Assembly (NCBI GenBank): GCA_963627215.1
Contig: CAVGAH010000089.1
Span: 1-8,394 of the forward strand
From: CAKQOE01 sp963627215
GTDB taxonomy: Bacteria; Bacillota; Clostridia; Peptostreptococcales; Anaerovoracaceae
Length of the DNA stretch: 8,394 nucleotides
Direction: 5' to 3'
The position numbers and the translations under genes were made by a program. Below the pieces are notes generated by a model that worked only from the letters and a program-made list of their open reading frames with translations, did no database searches and was not told where the DNA came from. Below, piece after piece: positions 5,377-8,394 of this stretch. How positions within the stretch are numbered: position 1 is the stretch's first letter; each line of letters opens with the position of its first letter.

Positions 5377-5987
5377 AGCCGGTGTACCCTCCTTTTCTCG
5401 CAGAACCTGCATACAGCTATGCTCCCGACAGTTGCCGCTGCGCCGGCTATCACAGACGGCAATATTATATCCGAGGGCTCGAGCGACCCGGCAGCGGCGC
5501 GTATCTGTATCACCGTTATAGGCACGAGCTGCAGCATAGACATATTGACCGCTGCAAACATGCACATCTCATCGCTTGCGACCTCCCGCCTTCCGTTTTC
5601 CTCATCGAGGCGCTTCATAGCCTGCAGGCTGAATACCGTAGCGCTGTTTCCCGCGCCGAAAATATTCGCCGTAAAGCCCATAAGCATCATCATAAGTGTC
5701 TCCTCGTTTTTCGCGTTTGGAAAAAGAAAATGCATCAGCCCTCTGCTTTTTTCGGCCATGGCGTGTATGAGCCCCGAACCGCGCGCTATATTCATAAACC
5801 CGCTCCAGAGCCCCATTATCCCTGCCAGCCCTATAACGAAATACACTGCCTCCTCGCAGCTGTCCAGCAGTGAATGCATAAATCCGGAGACTTCACTCCT
5901 CCCCTCCGGGGAGAGAATGGCGCGCACGGCGCGCGCACCGTACGAAAATATTCCTGCAAGTATCATAATTATCCAGACTTTATTCAT
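5373..5987 (-). CDS. spmA: Spore maturation protein A
   Basis: This is the partner of SpmB: 204 residues with a Gate (nucleoside-recognition) domain and several membrane spans. Family signatures are GLWSGFMNIARGSGL (59-73), LFPNA (88-92), TANIFGAGNSATVFSLQAM (106-124) and FAAVNMSMLQLVPITVIQIR, which line up with Bacillus SpmA without a search. The N-terminal hydrophobic stretch (residues 4-16) is followed by a somewhat long polar link. The ATG at 5985-5987 has GGTGA 6 nt upstream within AAGGCGGTGA. It is the first gene of a two-gene operon with spmB, overlapping by 4 nt. A sigma-E-like promoter lies 41 nt upstream, which agrees with mother-cell expression known for this pair in Bacillus. Confidence 0.92.
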   Translation of the reverse strand: MNKVWIIMILAGIFSYGARAVRAILSPEGRSEVSGFMHSLLDSCEEAVYFVIGLAGIMGLWSGFMNIARGSGLIHAMAEKSRGLMHFLFPNAKNEETLMMMLMGFTANIFGAGNSATVFSLQAMKRLDEENGRREVASDEMCMFAAVNMSMLQLVPITVIQIRAAAGSLEPSDIILPSVIAGAAATVGSIAVCRFCEKRRVHRL

Positions 5988-6027
5988 GACAATTCACCGC
6001 CTTTACCTTCAAAATCCTTTATTAATG

Positions 6028-6055
6028 AATATATGACGGCGTTATCAGGATATAC
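6028..6055 (-). promoter_or_regulatory. Sigma-E-like promoter of spmAB
   Basis: On the minus strand GTATATC (6055-6049) is followed after 13 nt by CATATATT (6035-6028). This is close to the sigma-E pattern of an ATATT-type -35 box and a CATACAAT-type -10 box, with normal spacing. Transcription would begin near 6020, leaving a leader of about 34 nt before the spmA ATG. No good sigma-A promoter was seen in the same position. Confidence 0.5.
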
Positions 6056-6089
6056 CATGGAAAAAACTTGAAAAAATTCTATTTAAATA

Positions 6090-6118
6090 TTGTTTTTCCA
6101 CCAAAAATGTGTTTTAAT
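6090..6118 (+). promoter_or_regulatory. Possible sigma-A promoter of the DUF948-like/AbrB operon
   Basis: TTGTTT (6090-6095; 3 of 6) is followed after 17 nt by TTTAAT (6113-6118; 5 of 6). Transcription would start near 6124, inside the dyad at 6123-6150, and leave a leader of about 55 nt. Other weak candidates exist in this AT-rich stretch. Confidence 0.35.
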
Positions 6119-6122
6119 GTAT

Positions 6123-6150
6123 ATATTATGGTCAGAATATACCATAATAT
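6123..6150. promoter_or_regulatory. Operator-like 10-bp inverted repeat
   Basis: ATATTATGGT (6123-6132) and ACCATAATAT (6141-6150) are perfect inverted repeats of 10 bp separated by 8 nt. The dyad lies between the divergent spmA and DUF948-like genes, 28 nt before the ATG of the latter and over its likely transcription start. The sequence ATATACCAT, part of its right half (6137-6145), recurs at 6050-6058 over the spmA -35 box. No U tract follows, so a DNA-binding site is more likely than a terminator. Confidence 0.55.
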
Positions 6151-6178
6151 CGTTTAACAAAGGAGCAAGGAGCATCAC

Positions 6179-6493
6179 ATGAATAACATGATAACAATAG
6201 GAGATGCTGTTCTTCTGATCATAGGGATCTGCGTTATCCTGCTGCTCGTGTACATGATACGTGCGGTCAGGGCGCTTATACCGGGCTTCAAGTCGCTTTC
6301 AAAGATACTTGATGACACTCAGAACGTAACAGGTCTTGTCTCTGATGCTGCTTCTGGGGTTGAAGACGCAGTACTTTCACTCGCTGACTCCACAGAGGAA
6401 ATGGCAGAATTCGTAAAAGACAATCAGAGTTCCCTAAAAGCAGTGGTAAGCCTGGTCAACGCTTTTGTTTCTATTAAGAAACTGTTTTCATAA
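6179..6493 (+). CDS. Small DUF948/YtxG-like membrane protein
   Basis: The product has 104 residues. Residues 8-28 (AVLLIIGICVILLLVYMIRAV) form one membrane span close to the N-terminus. The remainder is a long amphipathic helical tail (IPGFKSLSKILDDTQNVTGLV and on to residue 100) rich in Asp, Ser and Val, with heptad-like spacing that suggests a coiled coil. This shape matches small DUF948 or YtxG-type proteins linked to general stress and envelope functions in Bacillota; the match is by pattern, and the function is unknown. The ATG at 6179-6181 has AAGGAG 6 nt upstream. It is first in an operon with the AbrB-type gene 30 nt downstream, and it diverges from spmA. Confidence 0.7.
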   Translation: MNNMITIGDAVLLIIGICVILLLVYMIRAVRALIPGFKSLSKILDDTQNVTGLVSDAASGVEDAVLSLADSTEEMAEFVKDNQSSLKAVVSLVNAFVSIKKLFS

Positions 6494-6523
6494 CTTTACA
6501 ACCAAAAGAAAGGAGATCATTCC

Positions 6524-6766
6524 ATGAAAGCAACTGGCATTGTAAGAAAAGTAGACGAACTGGGAAGAATCGTACTCCCAATCGAATTAAGACGTAACCT
6601 CAACATCCATATAAAGGATCCTATCGAGATCTTTGTTGAGGACGATTACATCATGCTCAAAAAGTACGAGCCTGCCTGCATCTTCTGCGGCAACGCAAAA
6701 GACATCCAGACTATTCACGGCAAGAACGTATGCGTTAACTGCATCGCTGAAATGAAGTCTTTATAA
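6524..6766 (+). CDS. abrB: AbrB-family transition-state regulator with zinc-ribbon tail
   Basis: Residues 1-50 are a SpoVT/AbrB swapped-hairpin DNA-binding domain nearly identical in pattern to Bacillus AbrB: KATGIVRKVDELGRIVLPIE, LRRNLNI and DPIEIFVEDDYIMLKKY. The arginines R8, R15, R23 and R24 correspond to DNA-contacting positions. The tail differs from Bacillus AbrB: it is short (80 residues in all) and carries C52-x2-C55 and C70-x2-C73, a likely four-cysteine zinc site. Such proteins bind DNA as tetramers and repress growth-phase and sporulation genes; B. subtilis AbrB also represses its own gene. The ATG at 6524-6526 has AAAGGAG with 8-nt spacing. It is second in an operon and is followed by a strong terminator. 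Targets here are unknown, though the divergent spmAB promoter and the dyad at 6123-6150 are candidates. The symbol marks the family; true orthology to B. subtilis abrB is not shown. Confidence 0.92.
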   Translation: MKATGIVRKVDELGRIVLPIELRRNLNIHIKDPIEIFVEDDYIMLKKYEPACIFCGNAKDIQTIHGKNVCVNCIAEMKSL

Positions 6767-6789
6767 CTGTAAAATATCGCGCTACCTAA

Positions 6790-6824
6790 AAAGGATGGCA
6801 CATCACGCGCCATCCTTTCTTTTT
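6790..6824 (+). terminator. Rho-independent terminator after the AbrB-type gene
   Basis: AAAGGATGGC (6790-6799) and GCCATCCTTT (6809-6818) form a 10-bp perfect stem with a 9-nt loop, followed by CTTTTT. It begins 24 nt after the stop codon. Confidence 0.88.
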
Positions 6825-6867
6825 ACATTTAATTTGCTTTTTAATTAATAAGGACTCCGATCCTGCC

Positions 6868-6881
6868 GTGCGCCCGCGCAC
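6868..6881. other. Small GC-rich hairpin between two terminators
   Basis: GTGCGC (6868-6873) and GCGCAC (6876-6881) are perfectly complementary around CC. It lies beyond the deoC terminator on the minus strand. No role can be assigned; it may add to insulation between the convergent units. Confidence 0.3.
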
Positions 6882-6886
6882 ACACA

Positions 6887-6916
6887 AATGGCTGCCGCTT
6901 GTCCGCGGCAGCCATT
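6887..6916 (-). terminator. Likely terminator of the pduL-deoC operon
   Basis: AATGGCTGCCGC (6887-6898) and GCGGCAGCCATT (6905-6916) form a 12-bp perfect stem with a 6-nt loop. It lies 26 nt after the deoC stop codon, between convergent genes. The trailing sequence on the minus strand is only TTTGTGTGTG with the stem's own final T residues, and on the plus strand CCTGCTTTTG, so the U tract is weak in both directions. Position and stem strength still favour a terminator. Confidence 0.65.
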
Positions 6917-6942
6917 CCTGCTTTTGATCATTAAATAATTTA

Positions 6943-7590
6943 TTATTCCTCGTCAAACTTTATGAGCGTGCTTGTTCCGATAGTATCAGCGCCTGCCTTG
7001 AGCATAGCCTTTACTGTCTCAATATCCTTTATGCCGCCCGCAGCCTTGATCTTGCACTTGCTTCCTACGATCTTCTTAATGTTCTTTACCATATCAACAG
7101 TCGTATCGCCGTTGAAACCTGTAGCTGTCTTTATGTAAGCAGCATTCTCTTCGGCAGCCATAGTGCAGATCCTTACGAGTTCCTCGGGAGTAAGAGCAGG
7201 AGCTTCAACAATGACCTTGACTTCTGCAAGTCCGGCTGTATTGCGCACCATCCATCTGATTTCCTCTCTGAGTTCCTTGTCCTTTCTGTCCTTTAACAGA
7301 CCGATATTAGGTACGAAATCGATTTCCTTTGCACCTCTTTCTGCAACTCGGATAGCTTCAAAGATCTTTGCATCTGTAAATGCAGCACCAGTAGGAAATC
7401 CTGCAGTTGACACAATAGCAACCTCAGGATGTTTTCTCAGTTCCTCGTAGCACGTATCTACAAAAGCTGAATTAACACATACTGCTCTGTACTTGTTAAG
7501 AACAGCCTGTCTGCACAGACTTCTTACATCACCTGTCGTAGTACCGAATTTTACAGCGGTATACTCAATAACCTTGCTTAAGTCTTCCAT
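6943..7590 (-). CDS. deoC: Deoxyribose-phosphate aldolase (DeoC family, divergent N-terminus)
   Basis: DeoC cleaves 2-deoxyribose-5-phosphate to glyceraldehyde-3-phosphate and acetaldehyde through a lysine Schiff base. The 215-residue TIM-barrel protein keeps the catalytic set: D91 in EIDFVPN, K154 in YIKTATGF (Schiff base) and K182 in IKAAGGIK. VKVIVEAPAL (124-133) corresponds to the VKVIIETxxL strand. It departs from standard DERA in two places: the usual IDHTLLKPxAT start reads VIEYTAVKFGTTTGD (7-21), and the end reads GTSTLIKFDEE where GTSSG-type phosphate-binding residues are common. Substrate preference may therefore be shifted. The ATG at 7588-7590 has only AGAGG about 10 nt upstream, weaker than its neighbours. 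It lies 22 nt downstream of pduL in the same operon. Confidence 0.83.
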   Translation of the reverse strand: MEDLSKVIEYTAVKFGTTTGDVRSLCRQAVLNKYRAVCVNSAFVDTCYEELRKHPEVAIVSTAGFPTGAAFTDAKIFEAIRVAERGAKEIDFVPNIGLLKDRKDKELREEIRWMVRNTAGLAEVKVIVEAPALTPEELVRICTMAAEENAAYIKTATGFNGDTTVDMVKNIKKIVGSKCKIKAAGGIKDIETVKAMLKAGADTIGTSTLIKFDEE

Positions 7591-7612
7591 TTGTTGTTAG
7601 CCTCTTTCTTTC

Positions 7613-8191
7613 TTACTTCTTTATAATTTCGCCTTCCTGACCGTTAGAGAGCTTCGCAGCGTTAGCTTCGTCAGTATCGAGGTGCATGTCTCTGAAGTGA
7701 GTATCACCTGCTCTTACGAGCACTTCGTCAAATATGAGCGCTCTTGGTCCGTCAAACTTTACCTGTACTATCTCACCATCAACAACGCCTGCTTCCTTAG
7801 CCTGCTCTGTTGAAAGGTGGATATGTCTCTTAGCTACCATAACGCCTTCAGCAAGCTCAACCTCGCCCTTAGGTCCTACGAGCTTACATCCAGGTGTGCC
7901 TGCGAGTTTTCCTGATTCTCTGATATCGATAGGAACTCCGACAACGAAACAGTCTGTTGCAGCAAGCTCTACCTGAGTCTGCTTTCTGAAAGGTCCGAGG
8001 ATCCTAACACCAGCGAGCTTACCTCCGTTAGGTCCTATGATATCTACCTTTTCTTCTGCTGCAAACTGACCAGGCTGAGAAAGATCCTTAAATCTTGTCA
8101 GCTCAGCGCCTTCTCCGAAGAGCTTTGCGAAATCCTCAGCAGATACGTGAACGTGCTTGTTTGAAATGCCTGCAGGTACTGTGTAACCCAT
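7613..8191 (-). CDS. pduL: Phosphate propanoyltransferase (PduL-type phosphotransacylase)
   Basis: PduL exchanges CoA and phosphate on short acyl groups (acyl-CoA + Pi to acyl phosphate + CoA). The 192-residue product has the two related PduL beta-barrel domains. The metal-site histidines lie in NKHVHVS (H13, H15) and AKRHIHLS (H123, H125), with further conserved residues in GDTHFRDMHLDTDEANA (162-178). The frame stays open upstream to an ATG at 8288-8290, but the ATG at 8189-8191 has AAGGAGG 6 nt upstream and starts the family's first domain (MGYTVPAGISNKHVHVS). With this start there is no N-terminal encapsulation peptide, so the enzyme is probably cytosolic. It is first in an operon with deoC. 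Acetaldehyde from DeoC, once oxidised to acetyl-CoA by a dehydrogenase not in view, would be a natural substrate. Confidence 0.92.
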   Translation of the reverse strand: MGYTVPAGISNKHVHVSAEDFAKLFGEGAELTRFKDLSQPGQFAAEEKVDIIGPNGGKLAGVRILGPFRKQTQVELAATDCFVVGVPIDIRESGKLAGTPGCKLVGPKGEVELAEGVMVAKRHIHLSTEQAKEAGVVDGEIVQVKFDGPRALIFDEVLVRAGDTHFRDMHLDTDEANAAKLSNGQEGEIIKK

Positions 8192-8321
8192 TTTTTGCCT
8201 CCTTGTGCTTAAACCATTCAATAAAAGAAAGTCTTTTGCCTGATCTTTGCCATGAAAACTATCCTGTGGTCCTTCGCGCGGGTAACGCAACCGCGTAAAA
8301 CGATCGGATGCTTTTCACATC
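8192..8321 (-). other. 5' leader of pduL-deoC with a GC-rich hairpin
   Basis: The stretch from the likely transcription start to the pduL ATG is about 125 nt with no gene. It holds a 5-bp stem CGCGG/CCGCG (8277-8281 with 8291-8295, 9-nt loop) and, upstream of it on the transcript, a smaller stem GATG/CATC. I recognised no known riboswitch class. The length and the GC-rich block within AT-rich DNA leave room for a regulatory RNA. Confidence 0.3.
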
Positions 8322-8349
8322 AGTATAAGACTCTCATTCTCCGTGGAAA
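8322..8349 (-). promoter_or_regulatory. Candidate sigma-A promoter of pduL-deoC
   Basis: On the minus strand TTTCCA (8349-8344; 4 of 6) is followed after 16 nt by TATACT (8327-8322; 5 of 6). The window ends 45 nt further upstream, so an earlier gene or promoter cannot be excluded. Confidence 0.4.
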
Positions 8350-8394
8350 CACCTTAAAGGAATTTCCCCAACTTAATAAATTAAACATATATAT

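Noticed and set aside
5377..5565. Longer spmB with an upstream start
   Set aside because: The added residues come from the spmA coding region read in another frame and do not fit the family. The GTG at 5376 has the GTGA overlap, a ribosome binding site and the right N-terminus.
5308..6036. Plus-strand open frame of 242 codons antisense to spmA/spmB
   Set aside because: It mirrors real genes on the other strand, its translation has no recognisable fold, and it has no ribosome binding site.
8192..8290. N-terminal extension of PduL as a possible encapsulation peptide
   Set aside because: The internal ATG at 8191 has a strong AAGGAGG at ideal spacing, while the upstream ATG has none. The extension (MRYPREGPQDSFHGKDQ) does not look like an amphipathic helix.
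8270..8330. T-box-like or cre-like element in the pduL leader
   Set aside because: The GCGG/CCGC block lacks the conserved T-box GGTGGNACCGCG sequence, and TGAAAAGC lacks the central CG and symmetry of a cre site.

Overview
The window looks like chromosomal DNA of an endospore-forming Bacillota, most likely class Clostridia. The reasons are the spmA-spmB sporulation pair, an AbrB/SpoVT-family regulator, a YtrA-type GntR/ABC operon, strong AGGAGG-type ribosome binding sites, and frequent Rho-independent-type hairpins. I cannot name the species from the sequence alone. No rRNA, tRNA, insertion sequence, CRISPR array or phage module was seen.

Layout: (1) 1-875, plus strand: the 3' end of a sigma-70-family factor translationally coupled (ATGA overlap) to a single-span membrane protein with a DUF4367-like C-terminus, probably its anti-sigma factor; this part is visibly more AT-rich than the rest. 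(2) 876-1122: a convergent intergenic region packed with hairpins, including a cloverleaf-like 84-nt element. (3) 1123-3003, minus strand: a three-gene operon (GntR regulator, ABC ATPase, ABC-2-type permease) in which each gene overlaps the next, with a sigma-A promoter and an operator-like dyad upstream. (4) 3004-3337: gene-free but dense in regulatory sequence; it holds the GntR-operon promoter and operator and the murA terminator. (5) 3338-4600, minus strand: murA with a TTG start. (6) 4849-5987, minus strand: spmA and spmB, overlapping by GTGA, with a sigma-E-like promoter. (7) 6179-6766, plus strand: a small DUF948-like membrane protein followed by an AbrB-type regulator carrying a zinc-ribbon tail, preceded by a 10-bp dyad and followed by a good terminator. 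(8) 6943-8191, minus strand: pduL then a divergent deoC, with a leader of about 130 nt.

How the genes may work together: regions 4-6 serve the cell wall and spore (peptidoglycan precursor synthesis, spore core dehydration), and the AbrB-type gene diverges from spmAB across a shared 191-bp control region. The pduL-deoC pair suggests a route from deoxyribose-5-phosphate to acetaldehyde and, through acetyl-CoA, to acetyl phosphate. This is the enzyme logic of some metabolosomes, but no shell gene is in view.

The least expected signal is a set of four small hairpins sharing the core CGGTGACG (a GUGA loop closed by C-G pairs, with differing outer stems). All lie in the 3' flanks of minus-strand genes, and two of them sit inside the cloverleaf-like element.
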